A stretch of 64,000 bases of DNA, taken from Pseudoxanthomonas sp. PXM02 (GTDB lineage: Bacteria > Pseudomonadota > Gammaproteobacteria > Xanthomonadales > Xanthomonadaceae). Below the pieces are notes generated by a model. The model ran no database searches, was not told the DNA's origin, and saw only the letters and a program-made list of their open reading frames with translations. Shown here piece after piece: positions 35,575-44,530 of this stretch. The position numbers were made by a program, and so were the translations under genes. The stretch is from positions 333,501 to 397,500 of the forward strand of contig NZ_JACVAK010000003.1 of the NCBI RefSeq assembly GCF_014851805.1, given 5' to 3'. Each line of letters opens with the position of its first letter. Positions within the stretch are counted from its first letter, which is position 1.

Positions 35575-35960
35575 CGATGCCGTCGCGGCTGACGATCGTG
35601 TTGCGCAGCGTGATCGCGCTGGTGCTGGCGATCATCGCGATCCCGCTGGTGAACCTGGCCGGCAGCGAACTGGCCGCGTTGATGGACCTGCCGCCCGGCG
35701 GCGACGCGCGACTGGGCTACGACCTGCTGTGGGTATTCCTGGCCGGACTGGTGGGCAGCGTACTGATGGTCGGCATCGTAGCCGTGGCGAAGACCGCGCA
35801 CGCGTGGGCGATCTTCGCGATCTATCTGGGGCTGGATATCTACGTGACCGTGGTGGCGTGGGACGCCTTCCCGCGCTGGTTCAGCCTGGCCTGCCTGCTG
35901 ACGCTGCCGTTGCAGGTGTGGCTGGGGTGGTGGTTGGCGTGGGGACGCAGGCGCGCCTGA
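35571..35960 (+). CDS. Small four-helix membrane protein of unknown function
   Basis: A 129-residue protein with four predicted helices (VIALVLAIIAIPLVNLAG, LLWVFLAGLVGSVLMVGIVAV, AWAIFAIYLGLDIYVTVVAW and LACLLTLPLQVWLGWWLAWG). It overlaps the preceding gene as ATGACG, implying coupling. No family was recognised. It converges on ubiB with 15 bp between stops. Confidence 0.6.
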   Translation: MTMPSRLTIVLRSVIALVLAIIAIPLVNLAGSELAALMDLPPGGDARLGYDLLWVFLAGLVGSVLMVGIVAVAKTAHAWAIFAIYLGLDIYVTVVAWDAFPRWFSLACLLTLPLQVWLGWWLAWGRRRA

Positions 35961-35975
35961 GCGCGCGATGCATCG

Positions 35976-37628
35976 TCAGCGCCGCGGCCACGCCGCGAGG
36001 AGCGCCCACAGACCACCGATGCCGGCAATCCAGGCCGCAGCGGGAATATCGAACAGGCTGGGTCCACCCGCTTCCAGCGCATACAGCACCGACGCGACGA
36101 TCAGCAGGCCCACGCCAAGGATGGCGGCGACCACGCGGCGCTGCATGCCCTTCATCGTCAGCGCGAGATCGGCGAGATCCTTTGATCGCATCGCCAGCTC
36201 GTGCTTGCCGTCGACCTGCTGGCTGAGCCATGCGTGGACCAGCCGCGGCATATCCGGCGCGTGGGTCATGATTTCCGGCAGGCGCTTGCGGAACTCCTGC
36301 GCGGCGCGCTGTGGGCTGTAGCGCTCCAGCAGGATGCGTTCCAGCACCGGCCGTGCCACCGCCCAGATGTCGATCTGCGGATCGAGCTGGCGGCCGACGC
36401 CTTCGATGTTGAGCAGCGTCTTCTGCAGCAGGATCAGCTGCGGCTGCAACGTCAGTTCGTAACGCTGCGCGGTGCGGAACAGCTTGGCGAGCACTTCGGC
36501 CAGCGAGATCTCGCTGAGCGGACGGGTGAAGTACGGCTCGCAGACCGCGCGCGCGGCCGCTTCCAGTTCGTCGATGCGGATGTGCGACGGCATCCAGCCG
36601 GCCTGCACGTGCAGCTCGGCGATGCGGCGGTAGTCGCGGTTGAAGATCGCCATGAAGTTCTCGGCGAGCCAGTACTGATCGTCGCGCGAGAGCTGGCCCA
36701 TGATGCCGAAGTCCAGCGCGATGAAGCGCGGATCGGTCTTGCGTTCCGGATCGACCCAGATGTTGCCGGCGTGCGCATCGGCGTGGAAGAAGTTGTCGCG
36801 GAACACCTGCTGGTAGAACACGCGCACGCCCTTCGCCGCGAGCGCCTTGCGGTCGATGCCGGCGGCGTCGAGCGCGGCGATGTCGTCGGACGGGATACCG
36901 CGCACGCGCTCCATCGTCATCGCGCGTTCGGCGGTGTGCGACCAGATCACCTCGGGCACGTACAGGTCGGGCGAATCGGCCCAGTTGCGCCGCAGCAGGC
37001 TGGCGTTGCCGGCCTCGCGCTGCAGGTCGAGTTCGGCGGCCAGCGTGTTCTCGATCTCGGCCACGACTTCGCGCGGACGGATCTTGTCGGCATTCGGATG
37101 CGCGCGCTCGACGATGGCGGCGACGCTTTCCAGCAGCGCGATGTCGCCGGCGATCTGCTTGCGGATGTCCGGGCGCAGCACCTTGACCACCACCTCGCGC
37201 CCGCCGGGCAGCGTGGCCGCATGCACCTGTGCGATGGACGCGGACGCGAGCGGCGTGGTGTCGAAGTGTTCGAACGCTTCGTGGATGGGACGGCCGAGTT
37301 CTTCTTCGACCAGCGCGCGTGCACGGTCACCGTCGAACGGGGCGACACGGTCCTGCAGCAGCGTCAGTTCTTCGGCGATGTCCGGCGGAATCAGGTCGCG
37401 CCGCGTGGACAGGATCTGCCCGAACTTGACGAAGATCGGACCCAGTTCCTGCAGCGCCAGGCGCAAGCGCGCACCGCGCGGCTGCGCGGCGATCTCGGCG
37501 GAGGCGCGCGGCACGAACGGACGGCCGAGGCGCAGCCAGCGTTCGACCGGCGTGCCGTCGAGCAGGTCATCGAGACGGTAACGGAGCAATACCCGGCCAA
37601 TGCGGCTGGCCCGCAATACCGGCTTCAT
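35976..37628 (-). CDS. ubiB: Ubiquinone biosynthesis regulatory protein kinase UbiB (ABC1/AarF family)
   Basis: A 550-residue atypical kinase/ATPase needed for ubiquinone synthesis. The diagnostic KxGQ motif is in [16 protein letters not shown]. The Ala-rich nucleotide loop is [16 protein letters not shown], followed by [10 protein letters not shown] (Lys), [25 protein letters not shown] and [11 protein letters not shown] (metal-binding Asp). Two C-terminal helices ([20 protein letters not shown] and [15 protein letters not shown]) anchor it in the membrane. The start overlaps the ubiJ stop. Confidence 0.93.
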   Translation of the reverse strand: MKPVLRASRIGRVLLRYRLDDLLDGTPVERWLRLGRPFVPRASAEIAAQPRGARLRLALQELGPIFVKFGQILSTRRDLIPPDIAEELTLLQDRVAPFDGDRARALVEEELGRPIHEAFEHFDTTPLASASIAQVHAATLPGGREVVVKVLRPDIRKQIAGDIALLESVAAIVERAHPNADKIRPREVVAEIENTLAAELDLQREAGNASLLRRNWADSPDLYVPEVIWSHTAERAMTMERVRGIPSDDIAALDAAGIDRKALAAKGVRVFYQQVFRDNFFHADAHAGNIWVDPERKTDPRFIALDFGIMGQLSRDDQYWLAENFMAIFNRDYRRIAELHVQAGWMPSHIRIDELEAAARAVCEPYFTRPLSEISLAEVLAKLFRTAQRYELTLQPQLILLQKTLLNIEGVGRQLDPQIDIWAVARPVLERILLERYSPQRAAQEFRKRLPEIMTHAPDMPRLVHAWLSQQVDGKHELAMRSKDLADLALTMKGMQRRVVAAILGVGLLIVASVLYALEAGGPSLFDIPAAAWIAGIGGLWALLAAWPRR

Positions 37629-38266
37629 GCGCGGTGCTCCACGCGTGCCACCAGGCGGCCGACGCGCACCGCCATGCGTTCGACATCGTCGCGGATCGCA
37701 TCGATGTCGTCATGGAAGGCGTTGAGTTCCTCGCGGCCGACGACGTCGCGCGATTCCTCGGTGACGTAGTCGGCGGCACTTTCCGCCAGGTTGCCGGCGG
37801 CGACACGCGCCTGCTGCAGACCGCCGCGCACCGCGTTGGCGACCTGCACGCCGATCACGTCGCCGAACACGCGGGTGAACGGCAGCGACCAGTCGGGATC
37901 GAAGCGGGTGGCGAGCGTCTGCAGGCGGCGCGCGAGATCGGCGTCGCCGGATACCTTGACCTTGCCGACGGGCGTGGCGTGGTCGCGACGGAAGAAAGGC
38001 AGTTGGCCCAGCAGGCCGCCGAGCGTGCTGCGCACGGCCAGGTCGGCTTCCAGCACTTCACTCGCGGGGCCGACCTGCAGGCGGCCACCGCCGACCATGA
38101 TGTCCATCGCCAGCGGCGGGGCATCGACCTTCAGCTGGATGCGACGGCCTTCGAGCGGCAACAGCGCCGCGGAGGTATCGGGATCAAGCGCGAGCGCCTG
38201 GTTGAGCGCGACTTCCAGCGCGCGGCCGGCGAGCGGCTTGAGGGCATCGAACGGAGACAGGTCCAT
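37625..38266 (-). CDS. ubiJ: Ubiquinone biosynthesis accessory factor UbiJ (SCP2 domain)
   Basis: A 213-residue cytoplasmic protein with an N-terminal SCP2-like lipid-binding domain ([48 protein letters not shown]) and a C-terminal helical/coiled-coil part ([27 protein letters not shown]). UbiJ binds polyprenyl intermediates in the Ubi metabolon. It overlaps ubiB by 4 bp (ATGA), as is common in the ubiE-ubiJ-ubiB arrangement, though ubiE is not in this window. Confidence 0.9.
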   Translation of the reverse strand: MDLSPFDALKPLAGRALEVALNQALALDPDTSAALLPLEGRRIQLKVDAPPLAMDIMVGGGRLQVGPASEVLEADLAVRSTLGGLLGQLPFFRRDHATPVGKVKVSGDADLARRLQTLATRFDPDWSLPFTRVFGDVIGVQVANAVRGGLQQARVAAGNLAESAADYVTEESRDVVGREELNAFHDDIDAIRDDVERMAVRVGRLVARVEHRA

Positions 38267-38294
38267 GCCGCCATTCTAGCGGTAAAGCTTCAAC

Positions 38295-38340
38295 GCCCCG
38301 CCCGCCCGTCTGCCTGCATCGTGCAGGCTCGGGGCGGGCT
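38295..38340. other. GC-rich hairpin between ubiJ and the DUF1328 gene
   Basis: An inner stem GCCTGCA / TGCAGGC (38312-38328) sits inside an outer pairing of GCCCCGCCC-type and GGGGCGGGC-type sequence. There is no T-run on either side, so it is not a standard terminator; it may still act as a weak stop or a structured leader for ubiJ. Confidence 0.45.
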
Positions 38341-38381
38341 CGACAGCATCCTGCCGTCCCGGCGGAGAGAGACGGTATGCG

Positions 38382-38540
38382 TCAGACGCGTTTGCCGCGG
38401 AGCAGCGAGATGATCGCCAGGATCACGAAGACGACGAACAGCACCCACGCGATGTTGGTGGCGGCGCCGGCGATGCCGCTGAAACCCAGCACGGCGGCGA
38501 TGAGCGCGATGACGAAGAAAATGACGGCGTAGCGCAGCAT
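38382..38540 (-). CDS. DUF1328 small membrane protein (YtjA-like)
   Basis: A 52-residue protein with two helices ([20 protein letters not shown] and [19 protein letters not shown]) and a basic tail GKRV. It matches the DUF1328/YtjA pattern in length and in its MLRYAVIFF start. An AAGGAG ribosome-binding site confirms the start. The function is unknown; relatives respond to envelope stress. Confidence 0.9.
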   Translation of the reverse strand: MLRYAVIFFVIALIAAVLGFSGIAGAATNIAWVLFVVFVILAIISLLRGKRV

Positions 38541-38682
38541 GGAAACTCCTTTTGGCATCTGGCCAGTGGTACAGCCGGAAGTGGCGTGGGCCATGCTGGA
38601 ATGCCGGGAGTCATCGCCGCGTGAGTGTCGCGCGGCGCGATATGGATGCGCTTAAGCGTCGTGATCCACGCGTGAAGGCGGA

Positions 38683-39684
38683 TCAGACCGGATGCTGCTG
38701 CAACCAGGCGCGCAGGCGCTCGAACCCTTCGTCCATCGATACGCGCGGCACGTAGCCGAAATCGCGGCGCGCCGGCGCCATGTCGTACCAGTGCGCGGTG
38801 CTGAGCTGCTCGGCCAGGAAGCGCGTCATCGGCGGTTCGCCCTTCAGCGGCAGCACGGTCCACAGGGTCTCGCAGACGGCGCCGATGCGGTAGGCGGCGT
38901 TGAACGACAACTGCTTGTCCGCGCGCGGTGCGCCTGCGGTTTCCAGCAGCGCGTTGAGCAGCTTGCGCATCGGCCACGGCTCGCCGTTGGAGATGAAGTA
39001 GGCCTTGCCCGCACAGGCGGCGCCCGGCGCGAGATGGTCGAAGGCATCGAAGTGCGCCTGCGCGGCGTTGTCGATGTAGGTGGTGTCGACGTGGTTCTCG
39101 CCGCTGCCGACGATGCGCAGGCGGCCGGTGCGCGCGCGCGACACCAGCCGCGGCAGGATCTGGTGATCGCCCGGGCCCCAGATCAGGCGCGGGCGCAGCG
39201 CCACCGTGGCCAGCGACGCATCGTTGGCCGCCAGCACGGCCTTCTCCGCGATCATCTTGGTGGTGGCGTACGGCGCCTTGAAGCCTTCGCCATACGGCAC
39301 GTCGGCCGCGCTGCCGCCTTCGACGGGATGCGTGGCGCGATGGGTCACGCTGGGCGTGGAGGTGTAGACGAGACGACCGATGCCGTGCGTGCGGCAGGCG
39401 TCCAGCACGTTCTGCGTGCCGACCACGTTGGCGTCGTGATAGCTCTTGTAGCTGCCCCACGCACCGGCCTTGGCGGCGTTGTGGAAGATCGCATCGACGC
39501 CCTGCGCGGCATGCATCACCGCGTGACCGTCGGCCAGGTCGCCTTGCACCTGGCCCACGCCCAGCTCGCGCAGCACCGGGTAATTGCCGCGGTTGAAGCT
39601 GATGACCTCGTGCCCGCGCTCAACCAGGCCGCGGCACAGCGCCTGGCCGAGGAAACCACCGCCGCCGGTGACGAGGATCTTCAT
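38683..39684 (-). CDS. oleD: 2-alkyl-3-oxoalkanoate reductase OleD
   Basis: A 333-residue NAD(P)-dependent reductase of the extended SDR type. It has the nucleotide motif [20 protein letters not shown] and the catalytic pair in [17 protein letters not shown] (Tyr-x3-Lys). In the olefin pathway OleD reduces the 2-alkyl-3-ketoacid made by OleA to a beta-hydroxy acid. Its ATG overlaps the oleC stop (ATGA). The cluster context (oleA, B, C, D all present) makes the assignment firm. Confidence 0.93.
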   Translation of the reverse strand: MKILVTGGGGFLGQALCRGLVERGHEVISFNRGNYPVLRELGVGQVQGDLADGHAVMHAAQGVDAIFHNAAKAGAWGSYKSYHDANVVGTQNVLDACRTHGIGRLVYTSTPSVTHRATHPVEGGSAADVPYGEGFKAPYATTKMIAEKAVLAANDASLATVALRPRLIWGPGDHQILPRLVSRARTGRLRIVGSGENHVDTTYIDNAAQAHFDAFDHLAPGAACAGKAYFISNGEPWPMRKLLNALLETAGAPRADKQLSFNAAYRIGAVCETLWTVLPLKGEPPMTRFLAEQLSTAHWYDMAPARRDFGYVPRVSMDEGFERLRAWLQQHPV

Positions 39685-41324
39685 GCGGGTTGCTCCAGCT
39701 GGGTTGTCGCCCAGGCGGCCAGCTTCTCGCGGCCGATCTTGGCGTTATGGCGGATGTCGACCGGGAAGCCCGGATGCGGCAGGTAGGCGGTGATGCGTGC
39801 GGTGTGCGGATGGCGCGCCGCGATGGCGCGCAGTTCGGTTTCGATGCGCGCCGGCTCGGCGCTGACGCCGGGGTGCAGTTCGTAGCAGAGCACGGGACGT
39901 TGCTGGCCGGCGTCGCCGATGCCGACCAACGCGGTGCGTCGCACCTGCGGATGCGTGTTGAAAACCGGCTCGACCTGCTCGGTATAGAGCGGGCCGTCGG
40001 CGGTTTCCACGCGCTGCGTCTTGCGGCCGCAGAACCACAACCGGCTTTCGCCATCGAACCAGCCCACATCGCCCATGCGGTGCACGATGCGCTCGCTGCC
40101 GTCGGCCTGCGTCTCGCGGATCTTGGCGATGCGGGTGGCGGCATCGCGGCGGAAGTAGGTGTCGGTGGCGGTCGGGCCGGCGACGGTGATCTCGCCGACC
40201 TCGCCGTCGGGCAGCACTTCGACGTCGGCCCAGCGTTCGATCGGCGCATCGGTGATGCGGATGATGCGGACCTCGTTCGGCGGCACGGCCCGACCGACGC
40301 AAGTACCGGCGCCGGCTTCCGTCTCGGCGCGGGTGGCTTCCAGCTCACGCCCTTCGATCACGGCGACCGGCAGGCATTCGGTGGCGCCGTACGGCGTCCA
40401 GAACTGCCCGGTCTCGGGCAGCAGCGTGCGGATCTTCGCGACGACATCCGGCGGCACCGGTGCGCCGGCCGAGGTCACGCGCTGCACGGTCGGCAGCGGC
40501 TGGCCGTGGTCCGCGAGCACCTTCATCAGCGCCGGCGAACCGAACAGCTGGGTGACGCCGAAGCGCGCGATGGCGGCGTGCAGCTTCTCCGGATCGGCGC
40601 TGGCCGGGCGGGTGGGATCCATGTCGGGGATCACCGAGGTCAGCCCGAGGGCCGGATCGAACAGCGCGAACGGCGGGAACGTGGGCAGGTCGACGCCGCC
40701 GGGTTGCATGCCGAACGCGCTGCGCAGCAACTCGATCTGCGCGACGAAGTGACGATGGCGATACACCACGCCCTTCGGCACGCCGGTGGAGCCGCTGGTG
40801 AACAGGATGCCGGCGATGTCGTCCGGTGCAGTGGCGGCGAGTTGCGGACCGGCGCCGGTGCCGCGCGCCTCGATCTTCGCCAGCGTGGTGCCGCCCCAGA
40901 CCCAGCGCGTGCCGACGGTCACGATCTTCTTCGCCGACTTCGCCCAGCCGAGCACGCAGCGCGCGACCTGCGCCAGCGGGATACCGATGAAGGCATCCGG
41001 CTCGGCTTCGTCCAGGCATTGCTTCAGCGCGCGACGGTCGATGCCCGGGTCCACCAGTACCGGCACGGCGCCGGCCTTGAACAGCGCGAACATCAGCAGG
41101 AAGAACTCCGGCGTGGGCCGCACCATCACCACCGTGCGCGTGCCGCGGCCGATGCCGTAGGTGGCCAGGCCGGCGGCGATGGCGTCGCTGCGCGCATCCA
41201 GCTGCGCGTAGGTGAGGTCGCGGGTGTAGCGGCCTGCGCCGTCGGGGCAGCGCATCGCCACCTGGTCGGGCCGCTCGCGGGCCAGCCGGGGCAGGCTGGC
41301 GGCGATGTTGCACGGTTCGGTCAT
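39681..41324 (-). CDS. oleC: Olefin beta-lactone synthetase OleC
   Basis: A 547-residue member of the AMP-forming acyl-CoA synthetase superfamily. The P-loop is [20 protein letters not shown], followed by the A5-type [18 protein letters not shown], the A7-type [18 protein letters not shown] and the C-terminal Lys region [16 protein letters not shown]. OleC activates the 2-alkyl-3-hydroxy acid with ATP and closes it to a beta-lactone instead of forming a thioester. The start at [11 protein letters not shown] matches the family; the frame stays open upstream through ykgJ. Confidence 0.93.
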   Translation of the reverse strand: MTEPCNIAASLPRLARERPDQVAMRCPDGAGRYTRDLTYAQLDARSDAIAAGLATYGIGRGTRTVVMVRPTPEFFLLMFALFKAGAVPVLVDPGIDRRALKQCLDEAEPDAFIGIPLAQVARCVLGWAKSAKKIVTVGTRWVWGGTTLAKIEARGTGAGPQLAATAPDDIAGILFTSGSTGVPKGVVYRHRHFVAQIELLRSAFGMQPGGVDLPTFPPFALFDPALGLTSVIPDMDPTRPASADPEKLHAAIARFGVTQLFGSPALMKVLADHGQPLPTVQRVTSAGAPVPPDVVAKIRTLLPETGQFWTPYGATECLPVAVIEGRELEATRAETEAGAGTCVGRAVPPNEVRIIRITDAPIERWADVEVLPDGEVGEITVAGPTATDTYFRRDAATRIAKIRETQADGSERIVHRMGDVGWFDGESRLWFCGRKTQRVETADGPLYTEQVEPVFNTHPQVRRTALVGIGDAGQQRPVLCYELHPGVSAEPARIETELRAIAARHPHTARITAYLPHPGFPVDIRHNAKIGREKLAAWATTQLEQPA

Positions 41325-41417
41325 GCGGCCATTGTCGCCGCTGGACGGTACTTGCGTCAGCCCGCGGCGTTGGCAGAATGCGCGTCCCGCCCGCGCACCG
41401 CCGCCAGCCGACCTCCG

Positions 41418-41798
41418 ATGCATCCCTGCCTGACCTGCGGCGCCTGCTGCGCCCACTTCCGCGTCAGCTTCCACTGGAGCGAGGCGGATCCCGACCAGGG
41501 CGGCGTGGTGCCGATCGAACTGACCGAGCCGCTGCGCGTGCACGAGCGCGTGATGCGCGGCACCTCGCAGAAGAGCCCGTGGTGCGTGGCGCTGGATGCC
41601 GACATCGGCCGCTACAGCCGCTGCACGATCCACGACCGGCGCCCGTCGGTGTGCGCGCTGGTGCCGGCGTCGCTGGAGTTCGGCGAACGCAGCGCGCAGT
41701 GCGACAAGGCGCGGCTGGCGCATGGCTTGCCGTTGCTGGTGGAAGCGGACTGGGTGGGCGTGGTGGACGCGGACAAGAATCCGCTGCCCGAATTCTGA
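41418..41798 (+). CDS. YkgJ family cysteine-cluster protein
   Basis: A 126-residue protein with the zinc- or iron-chelating Cys pattern of the YkgJ family: CLTCGACCAHFRV at the start, then PWCVALDADIGRYSRCTIHDRRPSVCALVPAS, and a last Cys in SAQCDKARL. Members bind a metal or an Fe-S cluster; their role is unknown. It is inserted on the plus strand between oleC and oleB, 93 bp from the oleC start. Confidence 0.85.
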   Translation: MHPCLTCGACCAHFRVSFHWSEADPDQGGVVPIELTEPLRVHERVMRGTSQKSPWCVALDADIGRYSRCTIHDRRPSVCALVPASLEFGERSAQCDKARLAHGLPLLVEADWVGVVDADKNPLPEF

Positions 41799-41862
41799 TT
41801 TGCCTGTAGCAGGGCCTGACCAGCCATTCGGCTGTTGAAAGCCAGGCCCGACCGCCGCTTTT

Positions 41863-42010
41863 CCCTTCTCCCCTTGCGGGAGAAGGTGCCGAAGGCGGAT
41901 GAGGGGCGCTCTTGCCGTTGCCATGCTGGGCGAACGTCCGAGCATGCTCGCTACGCTCGCGTCCCCTCATCCGGCGCTGCGCGCCACCTTCTCCCGCAAG
42001 GGGAGAAGGG
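41863..42010. repeat. Long inverted repeat between ykgJ and oleB
   Basis: The left arm (41863-41907, CCCTTCTCCCCTTGCGGGAG, then GGCGGATGAGGGGCG) and the inverted right arm (about 41963-42010, ending CTCCCGCAAGGGGAGAAGGG) flank about 55 bp. Each arm also contains its own small hairpin (CTTCTCCCxxTTGCGGGAGAAG). It lies between convergent genes and has no T-runs typical of a simple terminator. Confidence 0.75.
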
Positions 42011-42011
42011 T

Positions 42012-42902
42012 TCAGGCCAGCGGGTGACGATCCAGGAAGTCGCGGATCAGCGGCACCAGGATCTCGTGCTTGTCTTCCAGCACGTAGTGGCCGGCGTCTT
42101 CGTATGCGTGCACTTCGGCATTCGGTAGCGCGGCGCGGAAGCCGTCGAGGAAATGCCTGTCGAACACGAAGTCCTTCAGGCCCCAGCCCAAAAACGCGGG
42201 CCGATCGGCGAACGACGGCAGCGCCTTGCCGGCGGCGTCGAGCAGCGACCACGCCTTGTCCTGCGGTCCCAGCGGGATGTCCTGCATGAAGCGGATCGTC
42301 GAGATGCGGTTCGCCCAGGTGTCGTACGGCGACACGTAGGCGCGGCGCACATCGGCCGGCATGCGGCGCTCCACGCCGATCCACGAGGCACCCGCGGAGA
42401 ACGCGTTGAAGCCGCGGATGATCCACTCGCCGATCGTCCAGTCGCGACCCAGCCCGATCTGCCACGGCATCTTCTTCGCGGCCGGCATCGGGAACGCGGC
42501 GGTGTTGGTGACCACCAGCCGCTTCACCTGCGTGGCGTGCGACAGCGCCCAGCCGAAACCGATCATGCCACCCCAGTCGTGCACCGCCAGCGTGACCGGG
42601 CCAGTGATGCCGAGGTGCGTGAGCAGCGCGGCGACGTCGTCCACGCGCGATTGCAGCGTGTACTCATAGCGGCTGTCGTCCGGCTTGTCGGACAGGCCCA
42701 TGCCGATGTGGTCGGGCACGATGCAGCGGTACTTGTCGGACAGGCCCGCCACCAGCGTGCGCCAGTAGTAGCTCCACGACGGATTGCCGTGCAGCATCAC
42801 GACGACCTCGCCATCGCGCGGGCCTTCGTCGAGATAGTTCATCGACAGGCCCGGGCGGACCTCGAAGCGCTTCGGATGGGAGGGATAGCCGGGAAGGTTC
42901 AT
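42012..42902 (-). CDS. oleB: Beta-lactone decarboxylase OleB (alpha/beta hydrolase)
   Basis: A 296-residue haloalkane-dehalogenase-like hydrolase. The oxyanion motif HGNPSWSYYWRTL, the nucleophile Asp near residue 109 in VTLAVHDWGGMIGFGWAL, and the late His in EDAGHYVLEDKHEI are visible. OleB removes CO2 from the beta-lactone made by OleC and leaves a cis-olefin with the double bond at the joint of two fatty chains. It lies 67 bp downstream of oleA, with a terminator between them. Confidence 0.93.
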   Translation of the reverse strand: MNLPGYPSHPKRFEVRPGLSMNYLDEGPRDGEVVVMLHGNPSWSYYWRTLVAGLSDKYRCIVPDHIGMGLSDKPDDSRYEYTLQSRVDDVAALLTHLGITGPVTLAVHDWGGMIGFGWALSHATQVKRLVVTNTAAFPMPAAKKMPWQIGLGRDWTIGEWIIRGFNAFSAGASWIGVERRMPADVRRAYVSPYDTWANRISTIRFMQDIPLGPQDKAWSLLDAAGKALPSFADRPAFLGWGLKDFVFDRHFLDGFRAALPNAEVHAYEDAGHYVLEDKHEILVPLIRDFLDRHPLA

Positions 42903-42920
42903 CGCGCGTCGCCGCCGTCA

Positions 42921-42945
42921 AAGAAAAGGGCCGGCGAACCGGCCC
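42921..42945 (-). terminator. Rho-independent terminator between oleA and oleB
   Basis: On the minus strand, GGGCCGG / CCGGCCC with loop TTCG is followed by TTTTCTTT, 24 bp after the oleA stop. It should end many transcripts before oleB, so oleA may be expressed more than the later ole genes. Confidence 0.85.
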
Positions 42946-42969
42946 CTGGTATGCGAATGCCGGGTGGGG

Positions 42970-43986
42970 TTACCACTCCACCTCGGCCATCGTGCAGTTC
43001 AGTCCCGAGCCGATGCCGAGCAGGGCGATGCGGTCGCCCTTCTTCAGCTTGCCCAGTTCCTTCAGCTTGCTCAGCACGATCGGCACGCTGGCCGGTCCGA
43101 TGTTGCCGTGCTCGGTGAAGATGGTCATGACCTTCTTCGGGTCGATGCCGAAGGACTTCACGAACGCCTGCGTGTGCGGGCGGCTGACCTGGTGGATGAC
43201 GAACTGGTCCAGTTCGTCCACCGCCCAGCCCAGCGCGACCTTGGCGGCGGCGAAGGTCTTGTTGGCCAGCTTCATGCCCTCGATCAGCAGCATGCGGGTG
43301 TCGGTGACCATGCGGTCCAGGTTGCCGCGGCAGAGCTTGTTCCACTCGGTCGCCGAACGGGTCACGCCACCCTTGTAGCGCGGCGCTTCCGGCGCCAGCG
43401 CGCGACGCGTCAGCACCATCGCCACGGCGCCGCAGCCCAGGGTCAGGGCAGCCAGTTCGTCGCGGAACTGCTGCTCGGTGACGTCGGGCGCGTTGAGGCG
43501 CTCGATGGTCTTTTCATAGACCAGGTTGGCGGTTTCGCCGTCGACGACCAGCGCGTAATCGATCTCGTCGCGCTCCAGCATGCGGGCGGCGATGTCCATG
43601 CCGTTGATGAAGGCCAGGCAGGCGTTGGCGACATCGAAGGTCTGGCAGTGGTCGCCCACGCCCAGGTTGCCGCAGACGATGCTGGCCGTGGACGGCTCCA
43701 GGTAGTCGCGGCTGACCGAGGTGTTGACCACCAGGCCGACCTTGTCGGCGCCGATGCCGGCATCCTCAAGCGCCTTCCTGGCCGCCAGGGTGGCGGCGTC
43801 GGAGGCCTGCACGTCGGCGTCCCACAGGCGGCGGGCATGCACACCGGCCACGTCGTTCAGCACGTCGGTCTTGATGCCCAGGCGGTCGAGCGTGGGCTGC
43901 AGACGGGCGTTGATTTCGGCGGACGTCAGCGTGTGCGGCGCATCGATATGCGCCAGTCCCGCGATGGAGACATTCTTGAAGAGCAT
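42970..43986 (-). CDS. oleA: Acyl-CoA head-to-head condensing enzyme OleA (3-oxoacyl-ACP synthase III family)
   Basis: A 338-residue thiolase-fold enzyme that condenses two fatty acyl-CoA molecules to a 2-alkyl-3-ketoacid, the first step of long-chain olefin synthesis. The start MLFKNVSIAGLAHIDAPHTL is that of characterised Xanthomonas OleA. The nucleophile Cys123 is in DVANACLAFINGMDIAA; Glu97 (SRDYLEPSTAS) is in the place of the OleA-specific base. The His (FVIHQVSRPHT) and Asn (EHGNIGPAS) of the triad are present. A CRP-type site lies about 105 bp upstream. Confidence 0.95.
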   Translation of the reverse strand: MLFKNVSIAGLAHIDAPHTLTSAEINARLQPTLDRLGIKTDVLNDVAGVHARRLWDADVQASDAATLAARKALEDAGIGADKVGLVVNTSVSRDYLEPSTASIVCGNLGVGDHCQTFDVANACLAFINGMDIAARMLERDEIDYALVVDGETANLVYEKTIERLNAPDVTEQQFRDELAALTLGCGAVAMVLTRRALAPEAPRYKGGVTRSATEWNKLCRGNLDRMVTDTRMLLIEGMKLANKTFAAAKVALGWAVDELDQFVIHQVSRPHTQAFVKSFGIDPKKVMTIFTEHGNIGPASVPIVLSKLKELGKLKKGDRIALLGIGSGLNCTMAEVEW

Positions 43987-44088
43987 CGAGGTTAGCGCCA
44001 AGGCTCAGGCGAAGGGGCCGACAAGGGTAACGGCTTCCCGCCTTCACCGCATCTTTACGAGGGCGCCGGACCGGCTGCGCCCCGCCTT

Positions 44089-44110
44089 AAATGTGACTCA
44101 GTTCACATTT
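44089..44110. promoter_or_regulatory. Near-consensus CRP/Clp-type operator upstream of oleA
   Basis: The 22-bp palindrome reads AAATGTGA-CTCAGT-TCACATTT, with TGTGA-N6-TCACA exact and matching flanking A/T bases. It lies 103-124 bp upstream of the oleA ATG and touches the stop codon of the DUF4156 gene, which is transcribed towards it. In Xanthomonads this consensus is bound by the CRP homologue Clp. No confident -10 box was found downstream. Confidence 0.7.
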
Positions 44111-44427
44111 CATGAGCCGCAGCGATAGGCCGCGAACCGCTGCTCGCCGTTGGCCGGATCGCCCAGCGGCTGGAGAGTGTCGGCCTGCAGGCCGGGCGCC
44201 TCGTTGCGGGCGAGGGTTTCCAACTCGTCCCGCACGCGCAGGGTGTTGCGCTCGTAGAACGCCACGCTGTCCTTGACCGAGACCGTGACCTCGCCGCGCT
44301 TCTCGCAGCCGGCAGGCAGGGCACCGGCCGCCACAACGCGCACGCTCTTGGCATTCGGGGCCAGGGGCACCCAGGTGCAGGCGGACAGCAGCACGGTAGA
44401 GGCAGCGGCAAGCAGGACGAGACGCAT
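44110..44427 (-). CDS. DUF4156 family lipoprotein
   Basis: A 105-residue predicted lipoprotein (lipobox LLSAC at residue 17). The mature sequence CTWVPLAPNAKSVRVV followed by AGCEKRGEVTVSV and RNTLRVRDELETLARNEA matches DUF4156, a small family of unknown function with an internal disulfide pair (GCEKRGE and AYRCGS). An AAGGTGA ribosome-binding site supports the start. It lies upstream of oleA on the same strand. Confidence 0.85.
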   Translation of the reverse strand: MRLVLLAAASTVLLSACTWVPLAPNAKSVRVVAAGALPAGCEKRGEVTVSVKDSVAFYERNTLRVRDELETLARNEAPGLQADTLQPLGDPANGEQRFAAYRCGS

Positions 44428-44530
44428 GGGGTCACCTTGGAATGTGAGTCGGGGCCATTCTGGCCGACGCCGGATGAATCGCGCCGGGCCACGTGCCGCC
44501 CCTCGGGGAGGGGCGGCGACGCGGAGACGC

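Noticed and set aside
38295-38340. Riboswitch or terminator in the ubiJ leader
   Set aside because: It is a simple GC-rich hairpin without a T-run or a recognisable aptamer pattern; kept only as an unassigned hairpin.
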